Source of the DNA: Gemmatimonadota bacterium
Lineage (GTDB): Bacteria; Gemmatimonadota; Gemmatimonadetes; Longimicrobiales; Gaopeijiaceae
Length of the DNA: 64,000 bases
NCBI GenBank assembly: GCA_022823365.1
Contig: JAJDXG010000056.1
Coordinates: forward strand, 248,001 to 312,000
Direction: 5' to 3'
Part shown: in pieces, positions 8,574 to 16,408 of the stretch
Layout of the letters: each line of letters opens with the position of its first letter
Position numbering within the stretch: position 1 is the first letter of the stretch
Notes under the pieces: generated by a model
Told to the model about the DNA's origin: nothing
What the model saw: the letters and a program-made list of their open reading frames with translations, nothing else
The model's database searches: none
Program-made: the position numbers and the translations under genes

Positions 8574-9716
8574 CTAATCTCCGCCCGGCCTCTTGGGAAG
8601 GAAAGGCACCGAGTCGCCCTGCGCGACCATCCACTGCTCGAACTTCTGGTACCGCTGCCAGTAGCTGTCGGGCGGCGACCTGCGCCAGAAGACGCCCTCG
8701 ATGGGAAGCAGATACGAGTCCCCGGGATCGTCCGCGAGCGGGCCGAACACCGCGCGTCCGCCCGCGTGCTCGACCGGCTCCGGGGTGCGGAAGAGCCACT
8801 GGGCGACCGCGATGGTCGTGTCCGGGCCAATGACCAGCGTGCCTTCCATCGACGGGTGGTCGTCGTCGCGCGCGCAGAACACCAGCGTCACGCTCCCGTC
8901 GCCATCGGGCTCGTCGGACCTGTCGAACTGGAAGCGGTGCCGGTCGCCGAAGAACTCTCCCGCGAAGTGCGGGGCGAAATCCGCCTCCAGCGGAGGATAG
9001 ACCCAGGACGTGTACGATTGCTCGGGCGTGGATCTCCGGATCTGGTACGCGTACCCCTCGCGCTCGATGCGACGCCGCCAGCTGAAGCGGAGCAGGGAGG
9101 AGGAGCCGCGCTGGGCCACGGCCTCGCCCGCGGCCTGAACCGTTCCCACCTCGCCCTCCGGCAGGATGGACTCCACGGACGCCAGATAGGTGGCCACTCC
9201 CAGCGTATCCAGACCCTGGCTGTAGCGGGCGGCGGCGTACTCCCACAGGCGGCGCGCATCGCGATCCTCGCCGCCGGCGCAACGGGCCCGTTCAGCATCC
9301 ACGATCAGCTCGGGAAGCGGAATGGGTTCGCGGGTGAGGCGGATCTCGTAGGTGTCGACGCCATCCTCGATCTGGACCACCTCGGGATGGTATCCGAGCT
9401 GTCCCGCATACAGGGCACGAATCTGCCCCGTCATTTCGGCGGGGAACCGGAACGAGCCGTCCTCGTTGGCCAGCCGTCCACCGATCTTGCGATCCGCCGC
9501 CCACGCCTCGATGGCGGCACCGGCCACGGGATCGCCCTCTTCGTTGAGGACGTAGCCCGTGATCTGGGCCTGGGCGGGGGACGTGGCGGCGATGCCGAAC
9601 ATCAAGAGGAAGAATGCGCTCAGCGCGTGGGCGGTTCCGGCCTGGGTACGGTCATGCGCGACCGGGATGCTGCGATGCGGCTGCCGCCGGACGAATGGGA
9701 ACTGGTCGATGGCCAT
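8574..9716 (-). CDS. Exported carboxypeptidase-regulatory-domain protein
   Basis: This roughly 380-residue protein has a long Sec-type leader (hydrophobic HALSAFFLLMFGIAATSPAQA). An N-terminal carboxypeptidase-regulatory (transthyretin-like) domain follows, visible in ITGYVLNEEGDPVAGAAIEAW and NEDGSFRF. The rest, about 250 residues, is of unknown fold and resembles the matching part of the protein at 57509-59302. Such domains are frequent in surface proteins of Gemmatimonadota and Bacteroidota. The ATG at 9716 is chosen because it precedes the leader; the ribosome-binding site is weak, so the start is uncertain. It lies upstream of, and in line with, the PQQ enzyme. Confidence 0.6.
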   Translation of the reverse strand: MAIDQFPFVRRQPHRSIPVAHDRTQAGTAHALSAFFLLMFGIAATSPAQAQITGYVLNEEGDPVAGAAIEAWAADRKIGGRLANEDGSFRFPAEMTGQIRALYAGQLGYHPEVVQIEDGVDTYEIRLTREPIPLPELIVDAERARCAGGEDRDARRLWEYAAARYSQGLDTLGVATYLASVESILPEGEVGTVQAAGEAVAQRGSSSLLRFSWRRRIEREGYAYQIRRSTPEQSYTSWVYPPLEADFAPHFAGEFFGDRHRFQFDRSDEPDGDGSVTLVFCARDDDHPSMEGTLVIGPDTTIAVAQWLFRTPEPVEHAGGRAVFGPLADDPGDSYLLPIEGVFWRRSPPDSYWQRYQKFEQWMVAQGDSVPFLPKRPGGD

Positions 9717-9951
9717 CGGCGGTTCGGACGGGATCGGGAAACGTGCTTGCTCTGTCTGTCTAATCGGATGGAGGGGCACAGGTTCCGGTTGCCCTCCCCC
9801 GGCCGCCGCGGGTGGCCGCATGCAATCCGGGGCGTCAGTCATCCTGCGTCCTCCGCGCTCTCTTCTCCTTGCCCGCGGCCATGCACGTGTCTAGCGTCGA
9901 AACCCGTACACTGTTGACGGTTCCTGCGACCCGTTGGACTGGAGGAATTCG

Positions 9952-10833
9952 ATGAGAACCGGAGGCACGGTTGCGTTTCGTTCCAGAGCGGCATGGATGG
10001 CGGTTCTGGCCCTGATCCTCACTTCGTGCGGCAGAGCGGAACGGGAGAGGGCGGCGGCGGTCGAGGCGGCCGAGGAGGCCGCAAGGACCGCTGCGGTGAC
10101 GGAGATCGAGCGAGCCCTGTCGCAGGCGCTCTTCCTCACGGACCGAGAGGCCGACAGGGCCAACGACATTCTCTCTCCCCTCCCGGTGATGACGACGGCC
10201 CAGGAGAACGCGCTCCGCCGCTTCCTCAACGCGTCGCACGTGGCCCGCGCCCGCGAGCTGGGCGTGCGGGTAGCCGACCGCGCGGCCCGGGACTCCCTTG
10301 TCGCGGCCGGGCGGCTGGTTCAGCTCGAGGACAGCACCGCCCACTGGATCGTTCGCCCCGGCACTTCCCCCACGTACATGGTTCCCGAGGTGCCCGCCCT
10401 GCTCGAGGAGCTGGGCCGGCGCTTCCAGGAACGGCTCGCGGAGAGGGGGCTTCCGCGCTACCGCATCGAGGTCACGAGCGCCCTGCGCACATCGGAGCGG
10501 CAGGCACGGCTGCGCGGCAGGAACCCGAACGCGGCCGCCGGCGTGAGTTCGCACGAGTTCGGCACCACCCTGGACCTCTCCTACGCCGCGTTCGCACCCC
10601 CGGCTGAGCGGCCCGGGGAGATTCTCGCCGGCGTACCCGCCGAGTTCGCGCCCCACGTCGAGCGATTCGTGGACCTGGCGCTGGAGTCGGTCTCGGGCCG
10701 CAAGTCCCGCGAACTGGGAGCCATCTTCAGCCGGGTGCTTCTGGAGGCGCAATCCGAGGGGCTGGTCCTCGTGATCTACGAGCGGCAACAGACGATCTAT
10801 CACATCACGGTGGGGCGGGCGTTGGTGGATTGA
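9952..10833 (+). CDS. DUF5715/M15-like lipoprotein
   Basis: This 293-residue lipoprotein has the signal AVLALILTSC (Cys26) and a perfect GGAGGA seven bases before its ATG. A helical, charged stretch follows. The C-terminal domain has SSHEFGTTLDLSY (about residues 196-208), like the SxHxxGxAxD metal site of M15 D-Ala-D-Ala peptidases, preceded by RIEVTSALRT. This matches DUF5715. A role in peptidoglycan trimming is plausible but unproven. The divergent gene at 9716 shares the upstream region. Confidence 0.6.
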   Translation: MRTGGTVAFRSRAAWMAVLALILTSCGRAERERAAAVEAAEEAARTAAVTEIERALSQALFLTDREADRANDILSPLPVMTTAQENALRRFLNASHVARARELGVRVADRAARDSLVAAGRLVQLEDSTAHWIVRPGTSPTYMVPEVPALLEELGRRFQERLAERGLPRYRIEVTSALRTSERQARLRGRNPNAAAGVSSHEFGTTLDLSYAAFAPPAERPGEILAGVPAEFAPHVERFVDLALESVSGRKSRELGAIFSRVLLEAQSEGLVLVIYERQQTIYHITVGRALVD

Positions 10834-10871
10834 AGTGCCTTGGCGCGCATATGCCGGGACGCCCCGGAACC

Positions 10872-11915
10872 TCAGAAGATCCCCTTCGGCATGTGCATGC
10901 TGACCAGCATGTGGGGCACGTCCACGGTCTCCGAGATCTTCATGTCGCCGGCGATCGAGCAGAGCACGTAGGCTTCCTCGCGCGTGAGGCCGTGTTCGGC
11001 GACCAGGTAGTCGATCATGTAGCGGGTGGCCTTGCGGGCCGCCTCGTCGATGGTGGTGGCGAAGCCGGTCACGGCGTAGTAGTCGTCGCTCTCGTACTGA
11101 GGCTCGACCATGCCGCGCGTGTTCTCCATGACCTCGACTTCGAAGACGATACGCACGGGCGTCTCGATGGCGGAACCGGACACTTCGCCGTCTCCCTGGG
11201 CGGCGTGCGCGTCGCCGATGGAGAAGAGCGCACCCTCGACCTGAACCGGGAAGTAGACCGTGGTTCCGGCGATCATGTGGCGGTTGTCCATGTTGCCGCC
11301 GTTGGTGCGCGGCGGGATGGTCACCAGCATCGAGTCGGTGTCGGGCGCGACCCCCATGACCCCGGCGAACGGCGCCAGCGGGATCGTGATGTCGTCGTTG
11401 AAGGCGACTTCCGTGGCTCCCGGCTCCATCGGAAAACCCCGGATCCAGGGCCCGGTGATCTCTTCGGCCAGGAACCCGAAGCCCGGGAAGATGCCGGCCC
11501 ATCCCCAGCCCTGCACCTCGATCTCGTGCAGGGTGACGGCGAGGATGTCGCCCGGGCTCGCGCCTTCCACGTAGATGGGTCCGGTGAGGGCATGGATCAG
11601 GTCGAAGTCGACGTTGGCCAGGTCCTCGGCGGTCGTCGCCTCGGTGATCTGGCCGTCGGAAGCCTCCTTGGTGAACACCTCGACGACCGCTCCGGAGGGA
11701 ACCGTGAGCTGGGGCGGGATCGTGGAACTCCAGCGATTGTGGGAGTTCTCGGGGCCCAGCGTGTACTCGGGCGCCGGCGTCTCCGCGGCCGTCGGCGCCT
11801 CGGCGGACTGTTCCTGCGGAGGAGGCGCGGCCTGGCAGGCAGCCAGGGCGAGGGGGATGCAGGGGGCGAAGGCTGCGGCGCGCCCGACCGAGCGCGAAAT
11901 CGGCGTGACGAACAT
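10872..11915 (-). CDS. Exported acetamidase/formamidase lipoprotein
   Basis: This 347-residue protein of the acetamidase/formamidase (FmdA/AmdA) family hydrolyses short amides to acid and ammonia. Family features include SPGDILAVTLHEIEVQGWGW, FNDDITIPLAPFAGVMGVAP, TIPPRTNGGNMDNRHM and FSIGDAHAAQGDGEVSGSAIE. A lipoprotein leader (CIPLALAAC) is followed by a proline/alanine/glutamate linker, so this copy is predicted outside the cytoplasm, whereas most family members are cytoplasmic. A 3' hairpin-like sequence sits between it and the convergent DUF5715 gene. Confidence 0.85.
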   Translation of the reverse strand: MFVTPISRSVGRAAAFAPCIPLALAACQAAPPPQEQSAEAPTAAETPAPEYTLGPENSHNRWSSTIPPQLTVPSGAVVEVFTKEASDGQITEATTAEDLANVDFDLIHALTGPIYVEGASPGDILAVTLHEIEVQGWGWAGIFPGFGFLAEEITGPWIRGFPMEPGATEVAFNDDITIPLAPFAGVMGVAPDTDSMLVTIPPRTNGGNMDNRHMIAGTTVYFPVQVEGALFSIGDAHAAQGDGEVSGSAIETPVRIVFEVEVMENTRGMVEPQYESDDYYAVTGFATTIDEAARKATRYMIDYLVAEHGLTREEAYVLCSIAGDMKISETVDVPHMLVSMHMPKGIF

Positions 11916-11963
11916 CGGGATGGCTCCTCGGAAAACGGTTGCGACGGGGTCCCCGCGGGCTCG

Positions 11964-11994
11964 GGGGATCTTCCCCGCGGTTGTGATCTATACT
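11964..11994. promoter_or_regulatory. Dyad and candidate -10 between divergent genes
   Basis: A perfect 13-bp dyad (GGGGA-tct-TCCCC, 11964-11976) lies 12 bases before TATACT (11989-11994), a good -10 match for a rightward promoter serving the PPTase gene. The dyad would overlap the -35 position, as repressor sites do. TGATC flanks TATACT on both sides. No clear -35 hexamer is visible. Confidence 0.3.
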
Positions 11995-12064
11995 TGATCG
12001 ACCGTGGATTTCGCGCCATACGCCGCGATGCGCGCCGCGCCGCGCATCTTCCCCGGAACAGCAC

Positions 12065-12796
12065 ATGACCACGAGAATCCCACACCTCCGGCCAGGCGTC
12101 GTCTACATCTGGGAGGGGCGGCTGGATGTCCCCGCAGGCGTCGTAGCCGCTGCCCGGCGGCTTCTCTCCGCGCGTGAACGCAAGCGCGCCGACCGCTTCG
12201 TGTACGACCGGCACCGCCGTCGCTACACCGTCGCCCAGGCCCACCTGCGCCGCGTTCTGGGGCAGCTGACCGGCATCCCCCCGAAGACCGTCCGTTTCCA
12301 CTACGAGGACAAGGGAAAGCCCTTCCTGCCCGGCGGCCCTTCCTTCAACCAGTCGCACTCCGAGGACCGGCTCATGATCGCCGTGGCCGGATCGGGCCGG
12401 CTCGGCGTGGACATCGAGGAAAGGCGCACTGTGCGCCTCATGCTCGGTATCGCCGACAAGAACTTCGCCCGTGACGAGGCGGCCCGGCTGCATGCGGCCC
12501 CGGCAGACGAGCGGCGGCGGCTGTTCTTTCGCATCTGGACCCGCAAGGAGGCGTTCCTGAAGGCGCTCGGCTTCGGCCTCACACACCCGCTACGGTCTTT
12601 CTCGGTGGATCCGACTCCCGGCGCGGCGCAGGGGCTGCTGCACGTCGAGGATCTCCCGGAGGATCCTCGGCGATGGCACATCGGTGGCGTTCCTTGCGCC
12701 GCGGGAGCCGAGGCCGCGCTCGCCGTGGACCGGGCAGGCATCCGGGTCGAGTCTCTGCCCTACGACCCGGATGGGCTCGGATCGGTCGGCGGTTGA
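12065..12796 (+). CDS. Sfp-type 4'-phosphopantetheinyl transferase
   Basis: This 243-residue protein transfers the phosphopantetheine arm of CoA to a carrier-protein serine. The Sfp-family motifs are present: GRLGVDIEE with Mg-binding D116 and E118, and the downstream FFRIWTRKEAFLKALG with W158, K161 and E162. The N-terminal half carries the matching pseudo-repeat, including FNQSHSE before the core. The length is typical for a two-fold Sfp pseudodimer. No polyketide, peptide or fatty-acid synthase gene lies in the window, so it may act on a carrier elsewhere in the genome. Confidence 0.9.
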   Translation: MTTRIPHLRPGVVYIWEGRLDVPAGVVAAARRLLSARERKRADRFVYDRHRRRYTVAQAHLRRVLGQLTGIPPKTVRFHYEDKGKPFLPGGPSFNQSHSEDRLMIAVAGSGRLGVDIEERRTVRLMLGIADKNFARDEAARLHAAPADERRRLFFRIWTRKEAFLKALGFGLTHPLRSFSVDPTPGAAQGLLHVEDLPEDPRRWHIGGVPCAAGAEAALAVDRAGIRVESLPYDPDGLGSVGG

Positions 12797-12810
12797 GCAA
12801 CGCGGGGGGC

Positions 12811-12832
12811 CGGCCCGCCCGGCGCCGGGCCG
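12811..12832. terminator. GC-rich hairpin between convergent genes
   Basis: CGGCCCG and CGGGCCG form a perfect 7-bp stem around an 8-base loop. It fills most of the 52-base gap between the convergent PPTase and autotransporter genes, so it could end both transcripts. There is no T-run on either side, so termination is only a likely role. Confidence 0.4.
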
Positions 12833-12848
12833 ACCTCCCGTGATGCTG

Positions 12849-15338
12849 CTACCAGTGGAAGGAGAAGTTGACCATGGCGCCATGTGCCGGACCCGAGTCC
12901 GGCCTCCACGCGCTGCGGCCGGCCTCGATGTTTGCCGACAAACCCGGGCCGACGGTCAGACGGCCGCCCAACTGATAGCCGTACCTGCCCTGGCTCGATA
13001 CGTGTAGCGGCATGTCCGCGGACGGGCTCGCCGTCCGGTACGCGCCGAGGTAGCCGGAACCGGGCTGCTCGGACATGGCGAGCCTTGCGTACGGCATGAA
13101 CACGGCCTCGCCCTCTCCCGCGCCGAATCCATAGCCGACTTCCGCGTTCAGACCTCGGCTGCCATACGTGTTGGCGGTCATACCGGCCGCACCCTGCGCC
13201 CAAAGCCGCGCCAATCCGCTTGCGGTCGATCCCCAGGTCGGTCTCAGGCCCACGGAGAGTCCGCGTCCTTCGCCGCCCGGATTGAAGTCGATCGATCCGC
13301 CGAGGCCCCATTCTTCGTAGCCGCTCTGCTCGTGCGTGAGCAGCGTGCGGCCATGCACCCGGATGGTGAGTCCCCGGCCGGGGTCCACGAAGGTAAGGCC
13401 CCCTCCCGCCTCCATCCCGAGTCCGGACTCGGTGTCGCCGCCGTCGTACCGCATGCCGGCGCGCACCTGGGGCCGCAGCATCGCCCCGGAGCCCGTCACG
13501 AATCCCGTCGAAGCTTCGAGGAGCATCCGTACCCGGCTGGCGTCGGCGGTAAGCTCGCTTCGGCCCTCGACTGCTTCCGAGTTCATGCGCGCGAGAAAGG
13601 CGTCCGAGCGTAGCGCCAATTCAAAGCCGCCGGCGTCTTCGGAACGCACGAGCTCTCCCCTGAACCCCACACCGCCCATCCGCATGGAGATGTCGCTCTC
13701 GGGATCCTCCTCGCCGCCGCCCGCGATATCCAGCCTTCCGGCGCCGTAACCGAGCACGCCCCAGGTCAACAGGCGGTCGCTGATGGCAAGCCGGGCATAG
13801 GGGAAGCCGCTGGTGAGGCTGCTGGAGACTTCTCCGGCGTCGTCCTGGCCCGGCCGCCCGAGCTCGAAGTTGCCCGACCCGCGGCTGTGGGTCACCGCAA
13901 GGCCGGTCACCACCGGGCCGACCTCGTAGTCGGCGCCGAGCGTGGCGGTCCTGACTTCGCCGTCCCCGAACCCTCCTCCCTCCTCGTTGTTGAACCGCAT
14001 GATCTCTCCGCCTCCCCACAGGGAGTAGCCGCCGCCGGACCCGCCGGACGAGAGCTGGAACGAGCTGCCGCCGAACAGGCCGCCGGCGGACACCGGGAGC
14101 AACATCGACGGTCCGGCCGCGCCGGCGCCCGCGAGGGTGTTCGGGTCGAGGAGCGCGCCGAAATCGAGCGTCCGCCCACCCACTTCGACGTAGTCGTCCT
14201 GCCGGTGGGAGTGTGAGACGCGGTTGCCGATCATCTCCATCGTCTGGCTGGCCACCGACCTGCCGAACCTCTGGAGCCAGTCCGCCGCCACGGCTTCCGC
14301 CTCGGCGGTGGAGAAGTTCCTGTAGAACCCGGCCCCGATGATGAACTCGATGCCCCGGAAGGCGGGAAGGTCGTTCCTGATCGAAACGGCGTAGCTGACC
14401 TTGGGGGTTCCCGTGTCCTCGTCTCCCTCCACGGTTGGATCGTCCCAGAAGTACTCGACGAATCCTCCGCCACCCTGGGCTACGGCGATGACATCCCGTA
14501 CGAACGCCCTTCCCTGGAAGTCCGTGTTGTCCAGAACCGTTCGGCCTTCCCGCCAGGGGTCGCCGCCGTGGAAGATCACGTATCCCTGGGGAGTGAAGAT
14601 GAAGAGATAGACGGGGCCGGATTTGAAGTGCCCGCCGTCCTCTCTCAGCACCGTCTTCCACTCGTTCGCGCGCTCGAACCCGACCTGCCCGACGAGCTCG
14701 GTCAACCAGCCAACCGAGCCCTCCACGAACTGCCTGAGGGTCGCCCGGTCGACCACTTCGGCGGCGGACAACGGAGGCAGCGGGACGTCGGGGAGCGGCT
14801 CGCCGGCATGTGAGAGGTCCTGGAAATACCCGCCCACCACGACCAGATCAACGCCGGCCACCATGGAGTGGTACTGAAGTGCGTAGCTGTCCTTGCACGG
14901 GGTGTCGGCCGCGTCCAGCGGATCGTCCCAGCACCACTCCACGAACCCACCTCCCGCCGCTCCCGCGGCCAGCATCTGTTCGACGACTCTCGTGCCCCGG
15001 TCGTCGACCACGCCGAGCACGTTCTTGCCGTCGAAGTGGGGGTTTTCGCCGTGAATCAATACCTGCCCATCCAGGGTCAGCAGGATCAGGTACATGTTGC
15101 CGACGTTCCAGTCACTGCCCTCCACGCGAAAATCGTTCACCAGCTGCGAACCCGCGTTGATGTCGGTGACCATGCTGAATTCGGAGGTCGCCCAGGTCAC
15201 GAAGCCCCGGAGCGTCTCGCGGTCCACGACCTGGCCGGCGGTGACCTTCGGCACCTGCGCGTGGGCCTTGTGCGGACCAGGAAAGGTGGCGGCCAGGATC
15301 ACGAGCGCGGTCGTGAACAGGTGCTGCGTGGGTCGCAT
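12849..15338 (-). CDS. Double-Cache domain fused to autotransporter barrel
   Basis: This 829-residue exported protein has a Sec signal (LFTTALVILAATFPGPHKAHA). Two tandem Cache-like sensor repeats follow at residues 32-176 and 190-345. Each has a VYLF-type strand, a dG.V..HG..P segment and a GGGFVE.(C/F)WDDP motif. A linker (WLQRFGRSVASQTMEMIGNRV, about 354-374) leads into an alternating, Gly-rich beta-barrel of about 400 residues ending in aromatic NFSFHW, as in autotransporters. Small-molecule Cache sensors normally sit on kinases or chemoreceptors, so the fusion is unusual. GGAGG precedes the ATG by five bases; the promoter lies at 15361-15410. Confidence 0.75.
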   Translation of the reverse strand: MRPTQHLFTTALVILAATFPGPHKAHAQVPKVTAGQVVDRETLRGFVTWATSEFSMVTDINAGSQLVNDFRVEGSDWNVGNMYLILLTLDGQVLIHGENPHFDGKNVLGVVDDRGTRVVEQMLAAGAAGGGFVEWCWDDPLDAADTPCKDSYALQYHSMVAGVDLVVVGGYFQDLSHAGEPLPDVPLPPLSAAEVVDRATLRQFVEGSVGWLTELVGQVGFERANEWKTVLREDGGHFKSGPVYLFIFTPQGYVIFHGGDPWREGRTVLDNTDFQGRAFVRDVIAVAQGGGGFVEYFWDDPTVEGDEDTGTPKVSYAVSIRNDLPAFRGIEFIIGAGFYRNFSTAEAEAVAADWLQRFGRSVASQTMEMIGNRVSHSHRQDDYVEVGGRTLDFGALLDPNTLAGAGAAGPSMLLPVSAGGLFGGSSFQLSSGGSGGGYSLWGGGEIMRFNNEEGGGFGDGEVRTATLGADYEVGPVVTGLAVTHSRGSGNFELGRPGQDDAGEVSSSLTSGFPYARLAISDRLLTWGVLGYGAGRLDIAGGGEEDPESDISMRMGGVGFRGELVRSEDAGGFELALRSDAFLARMNSEAVEGRSELTADASRVRMLLEASTGFVTGSGAMLRPQVRAGMRYDGGDTESGLGMEAGGGLTFVDPGRGLTIRVHGRTLLTHEQSGYEEWGLGGSIDFNPGGEGRGLSVGLRPTWGSTASGLARLWAQGAAGMTANTYGSRGLNAEVGYGFGAGEGEAVFMPYARLAMSEQPGSGYLGAYRTASPSADMPLHVSSQGRYGYQLGGRLTVGPGLSANIEAGRSAWRPDSGPAHGAMVNFSFHW

Positions 15339-15360
15339 GGCGGCCTCCGCGCCGGAGGAA

Positions 15361-15420
15361 GACAAAACAGATGTTTGTGACAAAATACGAGACAAAAGCG
15401 ACAAAACAACAACAATTACC
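15361..15420 (-). promoter_or_regulatory. AT-rich promoter with four TTTTGTC repeats
   Basis: On the leftward strand, TTTTGTC occurs four times (ending at 15361, 15379, 15391 and 15400). A TTGTTT box followed 16 bases later by TATTTT gives a plausible -35/-10 pair for the autotransporter gene. The 60 bases are strikingly AT-rich for this genome. The repeats could also bind a regulator. Confidence 0.4.
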
Positions 15421-15450
15421 CAGGAACGGGGCGCGCTAGCCCTCAAAACG

Positions 15451-15534
15451 GAGTGGGCTAACCCCGAGGACGACGGAGTGGGCTAAGCCCGAGGACGACG
15501 GAGTGGGCTACGCCCGACAAACGGCGTGCGCTAC
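15451..15534. repeat. 25-bp tandem repeat, three good copies
   Basis: gagtgggcta starts at 15451, 15476 and 15501, giving a 25-bp period. A degenerate copy follows at about 15524 and a weak one precedes at about 15430. Each unit holds the small palindrome gggctNagccc. The block sits between the NfuA-like gene and the autotransporter promoter, so it could be a transcription-end hairpin array, a protein-binding array or a slippage product. Confidence 0.75.
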
Positions 15535-15538
15535 CACC

Positions 15539-16120
15539 CTAACTGAAGAACGGGTTCTCGCCTGCCTGGTGGTCCGTCACGTCGTGGATCGCGGTGACCT
15601 CGGGAACGGATTGGTGGATCATCCGTTCCACGCCCTGACGCAGCGTCAGGCGCGACATCGCACATCCCTGGCACCCGCCCATCATCTCCAGATAGATCTC
15701 GGTGTCCTGGACGTCCACAAGCCGGATCTCGCCGCCATGGGCCGCGATGGAAGGATTCACCTGGCTGTTCAGAAGGTCGGTGACGCGCTCGGCGATCGGG
15801 CCCGTGGGTGCTCCGGTGCCGCGGCCGTCGGCCTCAGGCGCGGTCTTCACCTCGAAACCGCTCTGGTTCAGCTCGTCGATGAAGTCGACCGTGGCGCCCT
15901 TCAGCCGGGGGGCGCTGGTGCCGTCGACGAACACCGTGAACCCGCCTCCGTCCACCGTGACGTCGTCGTCGCCGAGGTCGGCGCTTCCCACCAATGTCAG
16001 CTCGAAACTGGGCGCGACGGGACTCCCGTCCATCTTCACCCGCAGGGCCTGCTCTCCGTCGGGCTCGTCTCCCATGAAGGAGAGCACCATTTCGCGGGCT
16101 TTGTCCGTGAAGGTCAACAT
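15539..16120 (-). CDS. nfuA: NfuA-like Fe-S carrier protein
   Basis: This 193-residue protein matches the length of E. coli NfuA. The N-terminal part resembles a degenerate A-type scaffold (MLTFTDKAREMVLSFM). The C-terminal NifU domain carries the cluster-binding CxxC in MMGGCQGCAMS, preceded by VNPSIAAHGGEIRLVDV. NfuA carries 4Fe-4S clusters to target enzymes, notably under oxidative stress. The ATG at 16120 is preferred over 16132, whose AAGG abuts the start codon. It is divergent from glyS. Confidence 0.85.
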   Translation of the reverse strand: MLTFTDKAREMVLSFMGDEPDGEQALRVKMDGSPVAPSFELTLVGSADLGDDDVTVDGGGFTVFVDGTSAPRLKGATVDFIDELNQSGFEVKTAPEADGRGTGAPTGPIAERVTDLLNSQVNPSIAAHGGEIRLVDVQDTEIYLEMMGGCQGCAMSRLTLRQGVERMIHQSVPEVTAIHDVTDHQAGENPFFS

Positions 16121-16408
16121 CGTATTCGGCATCCTTGCGTGCAGGGCCTCGCGGCTCCGTGTTCCCGAGGGTGAGACCGACCGCGCATCCGGAGGAGACC
16201 CGCGCGGGTCCGACGTGTTCCGGCGTCCTGCGGCCAACTCCGAAATATGGCCCGGGCTCCGGTGGAAGCAACAGTCCCGTCGGTTGCTGGCCCGCCGCGC
16301 CTTGCCGATATTCCGGCCCGAAACCCGCTGGTGGCTTTCCGGCAGATCGTCCGACGGCGCGGGCGTGAACGTCTCTCATACAGCGTGATACAAAGGGTAC
16401 AAACTGCT

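Noticed and set aside
9835-12072. A 745-codon leftward frame across the DUF5715 and acetamidase region
   Set aside because: It is Arg/Gly/Pro-rich with no domain, and the real genes lie in other frames; a shadow of high GC coding bias.
15451-15534. CRISPR-like array
   Set aside because: The repeats are directly tandem with no unique spacers and no cas genes nearby.
16121-16408. T-box or other leader riboswitch before glyS
   Set aside because: No T-box motif or specifier hairpin was recognisable, and such leaders are typical of Firmicutes.
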